A DNA stretch of 64,000 nt from Pseudomonadota bacterium (GTDB lineage: Bacteria > Pseudomonadota > Alphaproteobacteria > Sphingomonadales > Govanellaceae): assembly GCA_003577275.1 (NCBI GenBank), contig QEVO01000002.1, positions 496,001 to 560,000 on the forward strand, read 5' to 3'. Shown one piece after another: positions 35,319-43,861 of this stretch; positions within the stretch are counted from its first letter, which is position 1; every line of letters starts with the position of its first letter. A program made the position numbers and the translations under genes. Below the pieces are notes generated by a model. It was not told the origin of the DNA and searched no databases. It saw nothing but the letters and a program-made list of their open reading frames with translations.

Positions 35319-35375
35319 CATTTGCCCGGATTTCCCTCCACCCTAGAGCCCGCTGCGCAGCGCCTGAAACATATG

Positions 35376-35450
35376 CTGTCATCCCCCTGATAAGCTGGGA
35401 TCCAGTTCTTTGATTTTACTATGGATTCCCGATTATCAAGGGAAGGGCTG
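35376..35450. repeat. Family 2 palindromic repeat, degraded copy
   Basis: It begins CTGTCATCCCCCTGATAAGC and shares the core GGATCCAGTTCTTTGATTT and TATGGATTCCCG with the copy at 44498, but its right end lacks the final GGGAATGAC. Confidence 0.65.
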
Positions 35451-35494
35451 TCTAGTGCCCACGGGCTGGGTGCGGCGTGGCCCTGGGAGCAGGA

Positions 35495-35962
35495 CTAACG
35501 CTTCAGGCGACTGAGTAGCGTATCCAGTGGGTTAAGCGGCGGCTGGCCGGCGAGAAGCTGGCCTTCGAGCCGCTCGACCCGTTCATAAAGGTGCCGGCTG
35601 CGATGAAGCAGGATTGCAAGTTCGACCGGCAGGCGGGCCGTATCGATGAGCGGGTCGCCAAGGCAGATGTCGCGGCCGCTGAGCCGGCGCTGGGGCGACA
35701 GCGCCTCGACCATGGTGATTTCGCCGCCGGACACCGCGCGCTGGGCCAGTAGCCAGGATACCACCTGCAACAACTGCGTGGTCAGGCGCAGGGATTCGCC
35801 GGTGAACGCCGAACGCACCTCCTCGGCGATGGTGGCATGGCCGGCGGAGCCGATGACCCCGAGATAGGTCGCCGTCTCGCGCACCAAGGCCATCGCCTCT
35901 TCATAGAGCTTCTCTACGAAGGCGGGGTCCAGCTTGGGTTCTGTGATGTTGTCTGCCGTCAT
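35495..35962 (-). CDS. DUF1465 family protein
   Basis: The 155-residue, probably all-helical cytoplasmic protein has a core FVEKLYEEAMALVRETATYLG near residue 14, LRLTTQLLQVVSWLLAQRAVSGGEI and SGRDICLGDPLIDTARLPVELAILLHRSRHLYERVERLE, typical of DUF1465. Its function is unknown. I start it at 35962 (MTADNITEPKLD); the frame is open to 36028. It sits next to rpmE on the opposite strand. Confidence 0.75.
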   Translation of the reverse strand: MTADNITEPKLDPAFVEKLYEEAMALVRETATYLGVIGSAGHATIAEEVRSAFTGESLRLTTQLLQVVSWLLAQRAVSGGEITMVEALSPQRRLSGRDICLGDPLIDTARLPVELAILLHRSRHLYERVERLEGQLLAGQPPLNPLDTLLSRLKR

Positions 35963-36013
35963 GATCCAGGGTTCACCATAGGACAGAGCAGTTAACAAAA
36001 TGCGTGCGCCGCC

Positions 36014-36041
36014 CTTGAACTGCCTCAAGCCTCACCTAAAT
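36014..36041 (+). promoter_or_regulatory. Candidate RpoH (sigma-32) heat-shock promoter of hsp20
   Basis: CTTG at 36014 and CCTAAAT at 36035 are 17 bases apart and fit the alphaproteobacterial RpoH pattern CTTG-N17-CYTATNT with one mismatch. The start site would fall near 36048, giving a leader of about 100 bases. Confidence 0.55.
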
Positions 36042-36044
36042 CAA

Positions 36045-36147
36045 GAAACGGAACGGCCGCCCTATGGGGCCGAACCAAGACGCGGCCCGGCCATGCGGCG
36101 GGCCAAGTGATCGGTAAATATCGCTTGCAACTTGGAGGATATAAACC
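36045..36147 (+). promoter_or_regulatory. ROSE-type RNA thermometer in the hsp20 leader
   Basis: The leader can form GC-rich hairpins (for example GGCCCG with CGGGCC near 36084-36103) and a final hairpin. In the last one ATATC (36118-36122) pairs with GATAT (36138-36142), and TCGCT (36121-36125) faces AGGA (36136-36139) of the Shine-Dalgarno, with one unpaired G. TCGCT matches the ROSE consensus U-U/C-GCU, which hides the ribosome site until heat melts it. Confidence 0.75.
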
Positions 36148-36612
36148 ATGCGTTCCATCGATCTATCTCCCCTGTTACGTTCCACCGTCGGCTTCGACCA
36201 TCTCAATCGCCTGATGGAAACCGCGCTGCGCGGCGACAATGGCGAGAGCGCCTATCCGCCCTACAACATCGAAAAGGTGGATGAGGACGCCTACCGAATT
36301 TCCATGGCCGTCGCCGGTTTCGGCGAGAACGATCTCGACGTGACGCTTCATGAAGGAGTGCTCACGGTGGCCGGCAAAGCCCAGGAAGAGGACGTCGAGA
36401 AGGCCAAGAACTACCTTTACCGCGGCATCGCGCGACGCGCCTTCGAGCGGCGCTTCCGGCTGGCTGACACCATCCGCGTGGTCGGCGCCTCTTATGAGAA
36501 TGGCCTGTTGAACATCGAGCTGCGGCGCGAAGTGCCGGAGCACATGAAGCCGCAGAAAATCGCCATCGGCAAAACCGCCCGCGCCAAGGTCATTGAAGGC
36601 AAAGCGGCCTAA
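36148..36612 (+). CDS. Small heat-shock protein, Hsp20/IbpA family
   Basis: The 154-residue chaperone holds unfolding proteins. It has an N-terminal DLSPLLRSTVGFDHLNRLMETAL segment, an alpha-crystallin domain from about residue 38 (YPPYNIEKVDEDAYRISMAVAGFGENDLDVTLHEGVLTVAGKA; FERRFRLADTIRVVGASYENGLLNIELRREVPE) and a C-terminal PQKIAI tail with the I-x-I anchor. The likely heat control by RpoH and a ROSE element agrees with this. Confidence 0.95.
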   Translation: MRSIDLSPLLRSTVGFDHLNRLMETALRGDNGESAYPPYNIEKVDEDAYRISMAVAGFGENDLDVTLHEGVLTVAGKAQEEDVEKAKNYLYRGIARRAFERRFRLADTIRVVGASYENGLLNIELRREVPEHMKPQKIAIGKTARAKVIEGKAA

Positions 36613-36636
36613 TTTTCCCGCACCGGTTTGAAAATG

Positions 36637-36670
36637 AGCGGGCTGCCCACTGGGCGGCCCGCTTTGTTTT
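36637..36670 (+). terminator. Intrinsic terminator after hsp20
   Basis: AGCGGGCTGCCC and GGGCGGCCCGCT pair as a strong stem around a short loop and run into TTTGTTTT, 25 bases after the hsp20 stop. Confidence 0.85.
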
Positions 36671-36683
36671 GGTGCAACAACAT

Positions 36684-36722
36684 AAAAAGAGCCACATGCG
36701 TAGTGTGGCGGCATGTGGCTCT
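36684..36722 (-). terminator. Intrinsic terminator of the DUF1192 gene
   Basis: AGAGCCACATGC (36688-36699) and GCATGTGGCTCT (36711-36722) are a perfect 12-base-pair inverted repeat. Read on the minus strand, the stem is followed by a T run (TCTTTTTATG), so it ends transcripts from the DUF1192 gene at 37043. Confidence 0.75.
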
Positions 36723-36848
36723 AGGTGACAGGGAGGCGTCAAACAGAGTGGAAAATACAACAAGGTGTAGCACTTACTCCGCTAACCTATGTTTCACTCT
36801 ACGCGCCATAAGTAAATAAAGAGTTATTTTCACAACTTTTGCTTGCGA

Positions 36849-37043
36849 TTATTTGCGGCGAAACAGCGCCTCCGCGGTGCCGGATAAATTCTGCTTTGCG
36901 TTCAAGATCGTCTGCGTGCGTTTTATTTCCCGCTCCAACCGCTCGATGCGTCGGGCAAGCTCGTCCCGCGACAGTTTTTCCAGGTCTTCCCTCTCCAACT
37001 CCGTGAGAATGGGCGAACGGGCGACTTTTTCCTCTTCTTCCAT
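36849..37043 (-). CDS. DUF1192 family small protein
   Basis: The 64-residue protein starts at MEEEEKVARSPILTELEREDL and is highly charged and helical (LSRDELARRIERLEREIKRTQTILNAKQNLSGTAEALFRRK). This fits DUF1192, about 60-65 residues of unknown function, often divergent from a quinone oxidoreductase gene as here. The open frame extends to 37115, but the extra residues do not fit the family. Confidence 0.75.
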   Translation of the reverse strand: MEEEEKVARSPILTELEREDLEKLSRDELARRIERLEREIKRTQTILNAKQNLSGTAEALFRRK

Positions 37044-37129
37044 GGCCAACTCCCGCTTAACTCCTTGGCAGAAGAGTAGCCTTTTTTGTTTTGCAGTGCC
37101 AAACTCTTCAATCAAAGGAGATAGCTGCG

Positions 37130-38137
37130 ATGGTATTTATGCTGCCGGAAACCATGACCGCCATAGCCTGCACCGCGTTCGGCGGACCCGAGGTCTTGGC
37201 CCCGACCAGGCTTGCCGTGCCCCGCCCCGGCCCGGGCGAGGTTCTGATCAAGGTCGCCGCCGCCGGCGTCAACCGCCCGGACGTCATCCAACGGCAGGGC
37301 AACTATCCGCCGCCGCCCGGCGCGCCGGACACCCTCGGCCTGGAGGTGGCGGGGCATATCGCGGCGCTGGGGGCTGGGGTCAAGGGCCATGCCGTCGGCG
37401 AAGCGGTGTGCGCCCTGGTGGCCGGCGGCGGCTATGCCGAATATTGCCTCGCCCCTGCCCCACAGGCCCTGCCCGTCCCCACCAGTTTGTCCATGGTGGA
37501 AGCGGCGGCCCTGCCGGAGACTTTCTTTACTGTGTGGTCCAACCTGTTTGACCGGGCGCGCCTGGAGAAAGGGGAAACCTTATTGGTCCATGGCGGTACT
37601 TCCGGGATCGGCACCACCGCCATCATGCTAGGGCATGCCTTCGGCGCGCGGGTTTTCACCACTGCCGGCAGCGAGGAGAAATGCCAAGTCTGCCGCACGC
37701 TGGGGGCGGACCTGGCCATCAATTATAAAACCACGGATTTCGTCGAGGCGATCAAGACCGCCACCGACGGCAAGGGCGTTGACGTCATTCTCGACATGGT
37801 GGGCGGCGATTACACCGACCGCAACATCAAGTGCCTGGCGGTGGAGGGCCGCCTGGCGCAAATCGCCTTCCTCAAAAGCTCCCGCGTTGAAGTCAATCTG
37901 TTGCCGATGATGCTGAAAAGACTGACGCTCACCGGCTCGACCTTGCGCGGCCGCGACATCGCCTTCAAGGGCGCCATCGCCGCCGCCCTGAAGCGCCACG
38001 TCTGGCCGTTGGTCGAAGCCGGCAGAGTACGCCCGGTGATCGACTCGACCTACCCCTTGGCGCTCGCCGCCGAGGCCCACCGCCGCATCGACGGTGGCGC
38101 GCATGTCGGGAAAATCATCCTCACCGTCAGCCCATAA
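37130..38137 (+). CDS. NAD(P)H-quinone oxidoreductase, zinc-free MDR family
   Basis: The 335-residue enzyme has an N-terminal GroES-like domain (TAIACTAFGGPEVLAPTRL, GEVLIKVAAAGVNRPDVIQRQGNYPPPPGAPDTLGLEVAG) and a nucleotide-binding domain (GETLLVHGGTSGIGTTAIMLGHAFGARVF near residue 145). The usual zinc-binding cysteines are absent, which places it with the QOR/PIG3 group that reduces quinones with NADPH. It starts at ATG 37130, preceded by AAAGGAG. The divergent partner is the DUF1192 gene. Confidence 0.9.
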   Translation: MVFMLPETMTAIACTAFGGPEVLAPTRLAVPRPGPGEVLIKVAAAGVNRPDVIQRQGNYPPPPGAPDTLGLEVAGHIAALGAGVKGHAVGEAVCALVAGGGYAEYCLAPAPQALPVPTSLSMVEAAALPETFFTVWSNLFDRARLEKGETLLVHGGTSGIGTTAIMLGHAFGARVFTTAGSEEKCQVCRTLGADLAINYKTTDFVEAIKTATDGKGVDVILDMVGGDYTDRNIKCLAVEGRLAQIAFLKSSRVEVNLLPMMLKRLTLTGSTLRGRDIAFKGAIAAALKRHVWPLVEAGRVRPVIDSTYPLALAAEAHRRIDGGAHVGKIILTVSP

Positions 38138-38156
38138 ACACCGGATATTTACGGAC

Positions 38157-38192
38157 AAATACACGGTATACGTGTATTTTTGTCTTTTTATG
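38157..38192 (+). terminator. AT-rich hairpin, terminator of the quinone oxidoreductase gene
   Basis: AAATACACG and CGTGTATTT form a perfect 9-base-pair stem around GTATA, followed by TTGTCTTTTT. It could also be a protein-binding palindrome for the next gene. Confidence 0.6.
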
Positions 38193-38281
38193 CTCTCTTA
38201 TATATATGACAACAACTATAAGCTGTGTTAACCATAATCAATCCTATAATTTTATATCATCTCATGTGAGGAGGAAGCACC

Positions 38282-39163
38282 ATGACTGTGGTCACGCTTG
38301 GGGCCAAAGCCGCCCCGGAAGATATAATGGCGGTTCTCGACCTCGACGGCTGCGTCATCCTGGATCGTCTGGCGTCGCCGGAGCTCATGGGGCCTGCCGC
38401 AACCGCTCTGGCCGATTTGCTAGAGCAATCCCCGCCCGGCGCCGGAGCCTTCTGCGGCAGCCGCACCCGGCGCGTCGCCAGCCTGATCCGACGGATGCCG
38501 GCCATTCATCACCTGGTCACCAACTCCACCGTGCTGGCGGTCATGGCAGAGATCTTCGGCGGCCACTGCGACCGCTTTCAATTGAACGTCACCCAGGCCA
38601 TCCGCATCGAGCCCGGGGAAACGGCGCAGGCGCTGCACCGCGACGACGACCTCTACCCCTTTCATCATGACGGCTATGAGGTGATGGTCAATTGCATGTG
38701 GGCGCTCACCCCTTTCACCGCCGTCAACGGCGGCACCTGCCTGGTGCCCGGCAGTCACCGCTGGCCGGTGGAGCGCCCGGTACACCCTGATGAAATCGTG
38801 GCGGGAGAAATGGCGGCGGGCTCGGTGCTGATCTACTACGGTTCCACCTATCACGGCGGCGGCGCCAACACATCATCCGCGCCCCGCGATGGACTGGTCA
38901 TCGGCTATGCGCTGGGCTGGGTGCGGCAGATGGAGAATCAATATCTCGCGGTGCCGCCCGAGGAAGCGCGGCGCTTGCCGGAAGCGTTGCAGCGTCTGAT
39001 CGGCTATCAGGCGCATCGCCCCAACCTCGGCTGGTACGAATGCCGCGACCCCATCGCCATCTTACGGGATGATGCTGCGGCGATGGCTGGCGCTGAAGAC
39101 ATGTTCCCCGTAGGACACTACGAACGGCTGCAACAAAACCGCGCGCCGGAGGAGGTGGAATGA
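38282..39163 (+). CDS. Phytanoyl-CoA dioxygenase (PhyH) family protein
   Basis: The 293-residue product is a probable Fe(II)/2-oxoglutarate oxygenase. The iron ligands are in ALHRDDDLYPFHHDGYE (H-x-D, near residue 120) and STYHGGGANTS (distal His). VNGGTCLVPGSHRW near residue 157 is typical of the family, as is the arginine in SAPRDGLVIGY. The substrate is unknown. GAGGAGGAAGC precedes the ATG at 38282. Its leader (38138-38281) is strikingly AT-rich compared with the surroundings and may hold its promoter. Confidence 0.85.
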   Translation: MTVVTLGAKAAPEDIMAVLDLDGCVILDRLASPELMGPAATALADLLEQSPPGAGAFCGSRTRRVASLIRRMPAIHHLVTNSTVLAVMAEIFGGHCDRFQLNVTQAIRIEPGETAQALHRDDDLYPFHHDGYEVMVNCMWALTPFTAVNGGTCLVPGSHRWPVERPVHPDEIVAGEMAAGSVLIYYGSTYHGGGANTSSAPRDGLVIGYALGWVRQMENQYLAVPPEEARRLPEALQRLIGYQAHRPNLGWYECRDPIAILRDDAAAMAGAEDMFPVGHYERLQQNRAPEEVE

Positions 39164-39201
39164 GATTGTTTAGATGTTAGCTCAAAACGATCTGTCTAAA
39201 A

Positions 39202-39342
39202 GCCTTCCCCCTTCGATGGGGGAAGGTTTGGATGGGGGTGGTGGCTGTAACAAACCGTCCGTACCATAAGCCGTAGTCACCCCCACCCGTCCGCCTTCGC
39301 TTAACGCTACGGCGTGACGACCTCCCCCATCAAGGGGGAGGT
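39202..39342. repeat. Family 3-like palindromic repeat
   Basis: Arms CCTTCCCCCTTCGATGGGGG and GACCTCCCCCATCAAGGGGG bracket GGATGGGGGTG...CACCCCCACCC-type inverted sequence. It lies between the PhyH gene and the chemoreceptor, whose stop is 10 bases away, and could terminate transcription from both sides. Confidence 0.65.
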
Positions 39343-39352
39343 TATTGTTGTT

Positions 39353-41569
39353 TTACGCCGCGCGGATTTGCGACAGGAACGCTTCCACCTGCTGACGCAA
39401 TGAAACCGTCTGCCGCGCCACTTCGCGGGCCGACGTCAACACCTCATGGGCCGCCTTGCCGGTGGTCGCCGCGCCTTCATTGACGACAGCGATATTGGTG
39501 GTCACTTCCTGAGTGCCGGATGACACTTCCGATACGTTGCGGGCGATTTCATGGGTGGAGGCATCCTGTTCCTCCACCGCGACGGCGATGCTGGACGCCG
39601 TCTCATCGATCCGCTTGATGACTTCGGAAATGCCGCGGATGGCCTTGACCGCCGCTTCGGTCGCCGTCTGCATGCCGGTGACCTGGGCGGTGATTTCCTC
39701 GGTGGCGGTGGCGGTTTGGCTGGCCAGATTCTTCACCTCGCTCGCCACCACCGCGAAGCCCTTGCCGGCTTCCCCGGCGCGCGCCGCCTCGATGGTGGCG
39801 TTCAAGGCCAGAAGATTGGTCTGACTGGCGATGTCGCTGATCAAGTTCACCACATCGCCGATTTTCTGCGCCGCCGCCACCAGCTGCTTGATTTCCTCGC
39901 TCGCCCGTTCCGTATCCGATACGGCGTTGCGGGCGTATTCAGTGGATTGCGACACCTGGCCGCTGATTTCCTTGACCGAGGCGGATAATTGCTCGGCGGC
40001 GCTCGCCACCATCTGGATGTTGGCGCTGGCCTGCTCGGAGGCTTTCGCCACCGTCGAGGATTGCCGGCTGGTGTCCGCGGCGACCTCCGTCATGCCCTGC
40101 GCCGCCTGCTCCATCTGGTCGGCTGCCGCCGACACGGCGCTCACCAGTTGCATCACCGACTGTTCGAACTTATCGGCCAGCGACAGCATTTCCTGACGGC
40201 GGTGCTGGCGATCGGCCGCCTCGCGCTCCTCCTCGCGACGGCGCTGCGCTTCTTCTTCCTGGTGGCGGCGCTCCGCCTCCTCTTCCTTGGCGCGATGCGC
40301 CCGCTCTTCGGCCTCCTTGCGTTCCGCCTCAAGCCGCAGCCGCTCCTTGGCGTTGTCCTTAAACACCTGCACCGACTGCGCCATCTTACCGACTTCGTCA
40401 CTGCGCCCGGCGCCGGTGACGGCGATATCGAGATTACCCGCCGCCAGCTCCGCCATGACATCGCTCAAGCTGTTGAGCGGCTTAACGATGCGTTGCGCGA
40501 CGAACCAGAACGAGGCCAAGCCAAGAACCACCGATACCGCCACGATGAAGCCGTCAATAAAAAAGGTCGAGGTCGCCTGCCCGGTATGCTGATCGGCGAT
40601 TTTCATCATTTCATCGGCGGCCGCGGAACTGAGCGACATCAAGGATGCGGTAGCGGCGGTCGCCTGATCGATCCATTCGATGGCCGTCATCGGGTAAGGT
40701 TCTTGCACCTGCGCCGCGGCATATACGTCTTCGCGGGTTTGCTGGAAGGCGCCGAAAAATTTCTGATCAACCTCCGCCACCAGCGGTTTTAGCTCCGCTG
40801 CGACCAAGCTGGAATTGGTGATCGATTTCACCGTCTCCCAAGAGGACTCCAGCGCGCCGCGATAATTGGCCAGAAGCTCAAGCCGGATGCCGGACAGCGT
40901 TTCGCCCGACGCCATGTTGGCGCCGATCACCGCCCATTCCTGATCGGCGCTCTCGCTCATCACCCACAGCGCGTGATTGAGCTGCTGGTAGGCGGCGACA
41001 TTGGCGTCGTTATCATGATCGAATTCGGCGGCGGTGCGCGCCCGCTGCGTGGCGACGATCAGATCGCTGGCCGCCTTATAGAAGTTGCGGTCGACCCGCT
41101 TCTCGCGCTCCGCAGCCGTCGCCAGCATATTGCGGTCGGCGACGGATTGCTGCGCCAAGTAATCGGCGTGCTTTTTCTCGATCTCCGCCAACAACTCCGC
41201 CTTGCCGGCAAAATCCGGACGGGCTCTATATTCCGTCATCGCCGCTTGATAGGCCACGTCGGCGGTCTCGCGCGCCTCCTTGATGCGGGCTAGGAACTGC
41301 ACGCTCGCCGGTTCCTGGGAATTGAGCGCGGTATTGGTGACGCCGCGTTCGATGGACCAATATCTGGCCGCCTTCAGAAAATACTGGGAAATGCGGCTGT
41401 CCTGGGTGACCTGCTGAGCGGCCCGACGCTCGTTTAATGCGTCGATGACCGAAGTGGTGCTGATCACCACCACCGCCGTCACCAGAAAGCCGACAATGGC
41501 GAAGATGGAATTACGGATGGTCAGAAAGCGACCGATTCCCCCGGTCGGCAAAGAATTTGTACGCGACAT
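39353..41569 (-). CDS. Methyl-accepting chemotaxis protein with charged linker
   Basis: The 738-residue receptor has a first membrane helix (about 17-38), a large helical periplasmic sensor (about 40-345), a second helix (about 345-368), a HAMP domain (QRIVKPLNSLSDVMAELAAGNLDIAV) and a signalling domain with the hairpin tip IGDVVNLISDIASQTNLLALNATIEAARAGEAGKGFAVVASEVKNLA. Between HAMP and the signalling helices lies a very charged Glu/Arg coiled coil (about 415-470), longer than in standard receptors. The ligand is unknown; no other chemotaxis gene is nearby. Confidence 0.93.
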   Translation of the reverse strand: MSRTNSLPTGGIGRFLTIRNSIFAIVGFLVTAVVVISTTSVIDALNERRAAQQVTQDSRISQYFLKAARYWSIERGVTNTALNSQEPASVQFLARIKEARETADVAYQAAMTEYRARPDFAGKAELLAEIEKKHADYLAQQSVADRNMLATAAEREKRVDRNFYKAASDLIVATQRARTAAEFDHDNDANVAAYQQLNHALWVMSESADQEWAVIGANMASGETLSGIRLELLANYRGALESSWETVKSITNSSLVAAELKPLVAEVDQKFFGAFQQTREDVYAAAQVQEPYPMTAIEWIDQATAATASLMSLSSAAADEMMKIADQHTGQATSTFFIDGFIVAVSVVLGLASFWFVAQRIVKPLNSLSDVMAELAAGNLDIAVTGAGRSDEVGKMAQSVQVFKDNAKERLRLEAERKEAEERAHRAKEEEAERRHQEEEAQRRREEEREAADRQHRRQEMLSLADKFEQSVMQLVSAVSAAADQMEQAAQGMTEVAADTSRQSSTVAKASEQASANIQMVASAAEQLSASVKEISGQVSQSTEYARNAVSDTERASEEIKQLVAAAQKIGDVVNLISDIASQTNLLALNATIEAARAGEAGKGFAVVASEVKNLASQTATATEEITAQVTGMQTATEAAVKAIRGISEVIKRIDETASSIAVAVEEQDASTHEIARNVSEVSSGTQEVTTNIAVVNEGAATTGKAAHEVLTSAREVARQTVSLRQQVEAFLSQIRAA

Positions 41570-41575
41570 GTGCCC

Positions 41576-41604
41576 CTACCTTTAAGTTGTTTCTTCAAAG
41601 GTAG
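41576..41604 (-). promoter_or_regulatory. Inverted repeat over the chemoreceptor ribosome site
   Basis: CTACCTTT and AAAGGTAG are perfect 8-base inverted repeats, 13 bases apart, just before the chemoreceptor start. The start-proximal arm overlaps the AGGTAGGGG likely used as Shine-Dalgarno on the minus strand. Confidence 0.35.
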
Positions 41605-41670
41605 TTACCGTCTACCAGACAGCTCCTTAACAAACTCTAAAACAGCGAACAGGGGATTTTATTATTCACT

Positions 41671-43419
41671 TTATACGGTCCGCATCCGCCACGCCGCGAT
41701 GACATCGGACACCAGCTTGGTATTGGGCACGTCTTCCTGCCAGTGGGCGGAGAAGCGCGGGCTGTCGCTGGAAGGACGCTGGTCCGGCGGCAGATCGTCA
41801 AGAAGCGCCCGCACCGGCGCCTTGACGCCTTCGCCGACGATGATGACCTCGCGGTTCTGCAATGACGGCAAGGCGGCAAGAAAGCCCTCCGCCCCTTCCG
41901 GCAGCACGTGCTCGACGAAAGCCTGGTCGCGTTCGTTGTTCATGCGCATCGCCATGATGGTGCCGCACTGCGACAACGCCGATTCCGACAGATCGGCGGG
42001 ACGTTGCGAGATCAGGCCCAAGGACACGCCGTACTTGCGGCCTTCCTTGGCGATGCGCTCGATGCCATGGCGGGCAGAATTGGTGCCGATGCCTTCCACG
42101 TGATCGCCGGGCACATAGCGATGCGCCTCCTCGCAAACCAGAAGAATGGGCCGGGCATTGTTGCCGCGGCTCCACAACGCAAAATCAAACACCACGCGGC
42201 AGAGGATGCCAACCACCACATCGACGATATCGCCCGGCACGCCGGAAAGGTCGATGATTGACACCGGCTTGCCGGACACCGGCAGGCGCAGCAGACGCGC
42301 CAAAATTTCCGTCAGGTTGTCATTGAGTAAGAGGCCCGAGAACATGAAGCCGTAGCGCTGATCCTTGCGCAATTCCTCGATCTTGGTTTTCAGGCGCAAA
42401 TAGGGAATGACTTTCTCCGGCTTATCAAGCCGCCCCATTTCATTATCGATGATCTGCACCAGATCGGTGATCTTGTAGGGCACCGGCGTATCGACGGTGA
42501 CCCGCGCCAGCGCGCGGTTGCGGGTATCCTTGGTGCGGGCGTGCAGCAGGCAGCGCTTCAGGATGTCGATTTCAAGGTCGCGATCGCTGGTGCGATGGCC
42601 GACGAACACCTCCACATGCTCCTCAAACGTCATCAGCCAATAGGGAAGCTGCAAGTTCTCGGTATTGAAGGTCTCCGCAATGCCCTTGAATGCCCGGCCG
42701 TATTCGTTGTGAGGATCAAGGACGATGATATGGCCATTGGGCAGTCGCTCCACCAGACGATGGATGACCAGCGAGGTGGCGCAGGATTTACCGGTGCCGG
42801 TGCTGCCGAGAATGGCGAAATGCTTCGACAGCAGATGATCGGTAAGCATAATCGCCGCGGTTTTGTGATGGGGATAGACGGTGCCGATGCGCATCTGATC
42901 GGCGCCGGCGGCGGAGAAGATTTCCTCCATCTCCTGCTTGGTCACCATCAGCACGCGATGGCCGGGCACCGGAAAGTCGGCGATGCCGCGATAGAATATC
43001 GACATGCCGCCGTTATCCAGAAAATTGCGGTGGCCCATGAAATCAAGATCGACGTAGACGCGGTGGCTTTCAAACACATCCTTTTGCGACGCGGCCGAGC
43101 TTTCCGTGGCCCGCACCTTCCGCACCGTGGCGAACACATAGCCGCTTTGCACCCGCACCTTGACGATGGAGCCGATCTGGCCCGACGGCATGAAGGCCGC
43201 TTCCAGGTCCACCGGCGGCCGATTCATCAACTCCGGGTCGCAAACCGCGGTTACCCCCGAGCCTGTCACCTGAATGACGGTGCCGATGGCGCCCCGCATA
43301 TCGTCCATGGGCGCCGGCCGGCCGACCGCCGGCGTTGCCGGTTCTCCAGCCGCTGGCCGAGCGCCGTAGGAGGGGCTATAAGCCTGCGCCGAAGTCGGCG
43401 CTGCTGCCGTTTGTCGCAT
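41671..43419 (-). CDS. HerA-type ATPase (DUF87)
   Basis: The 582-residue protein has an N-terminal proline/alanine-rich segment, a HAS-barrel-like region (IGTVIQVTGSGVTAVCDPELM, IGSIVKVRVQSGYVFATVRKV) and a HerA core with Walker A FAILGSTGTGKSCATSLVIH near residue 212, LDPHNEYGRAF, Walker B ARPILLVCEEAHRYVP and the ARHGIERIAKEGRKYGVSLGLISQRP arginine-finger region. HerA ATPases pump DNA with the NurA nuclease in archaea; bacterial forms are less clear, and no nurA is visible here. I prefer ATG 43419 (GAAGG upstream) over the GTG at 43437. Confidence 0.88.
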   Translation of the reverse strand: MRQTAAAPTSAQAYSPSYGARPAAGEPATPAVGRPAPMDDMRGAIGTVIQVTGSGVTAVCDPELMNRPPVDLEAAFMPSGQIGSIVKVRVQSGYVFATVRKVRATESSAASQKDVFESHRVYVDLDFMGHRNFLDNGGMSIFYRGIADFPVPGHRVLMVTKQEMEEIFSAAGADQMRIGTVYPHHKTAAIMLTDHLLSKHFAILGSTGTGKSCATSLVIHRLVERLPNGHIIVLDPHNEYGRAFKGIAETFNTENLQLPYWLMTFEEHVEVFVGHRTSDRDLEIDILKRCLLHARTKDTRNRALARVTVDTPVPYKITDLVQIIDNEMGRLDKPEKVIPYLRLKTKIEELRKDQRYGFMFSGLLLNDNLTEILARLLRLPVSGKPVSIIDLSGVPGDIVDVVVGILCRVVFDFALWSRGNNARPILLVCEEAHRYVPGDHVEGIGTNSARHGIERIAKEGRKYGVSLGLISQRPADLSESALSQCGTIMAMRMNNERDQAFVEHVLPEGAEGFLAALPSLQNREVIIVGEGVKAPVRALLDDLPPDQRPSSDSPRFSAHWQEDVPNTKLVSDVIAAWRMRTV

Positions 43420-43660
43420 GGTCCAGCCTTCGTTCACGTCGCGGATCCTTTACAGTCTTGACAGATGGTTTTGAGGAATAGTGGACCGCTTACCCTTTAG
43501 GTTTCGATAACGATCGCTAAAATTGTTTCTTTCCCGCCACCCTCGGCGACACAAGGTTGACAGGCGCGCCGCCGTTCACTATGTTCCGCACGAATTTTTC
43601 GACGGCCGCCGGCGACAGCGCGCCCGTCACCGACATCAAGAAATACAGCCGAGGCCAGCG

Positions 43661-43786
43661 ATGAAGGTCGTTAACTCATTGAAAAGCTTAAAGACGCGGC
43701 ACCGCAATTGCCGGGTGATTCGGCGCAAGGGCCGCACCTACGTCATCAACAAGACGAACCGCCGCTACAAGGTGCGGCAGGGCTGA
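43661..43786 (+). CDS. rpmJ: 50S ribosomal protein L36
   Basis: The 41-residue basic protein [20 protein letters not shown]...[20 protein letters not shown] is the slightly longer L36 form without the full zinc-binding cysteine set (one Cys in HRNCRV). It is followed by a clear terminator. Confidence 0.95.
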   Translation: MKVVNSLKSLKTRHRNCRVIRRKGRTYVINKTNRRYKVRQG

Positions 43787-43815
43787 TTTTTTTAGCCATT
43801 TGCCTGCCGGATTTC

Positions 43816-43853
43816 AGAGCCGCCCCAACCTTAAGGGCGGCTCTTGGTTTTTG
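43816..43853 (+). terminator. Intrinsic terminator after rpmJ
   Basis: AGAGCCGCCC and GGGCGGCTCT form a perfect 10-base-pair stem with a 9-base loop, followed by TGGTTTTT. It lies just before the HAD gene, which starts at 43862. Confidence 0.85.
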
Positions 43854-43861
43854 GGGTGACC

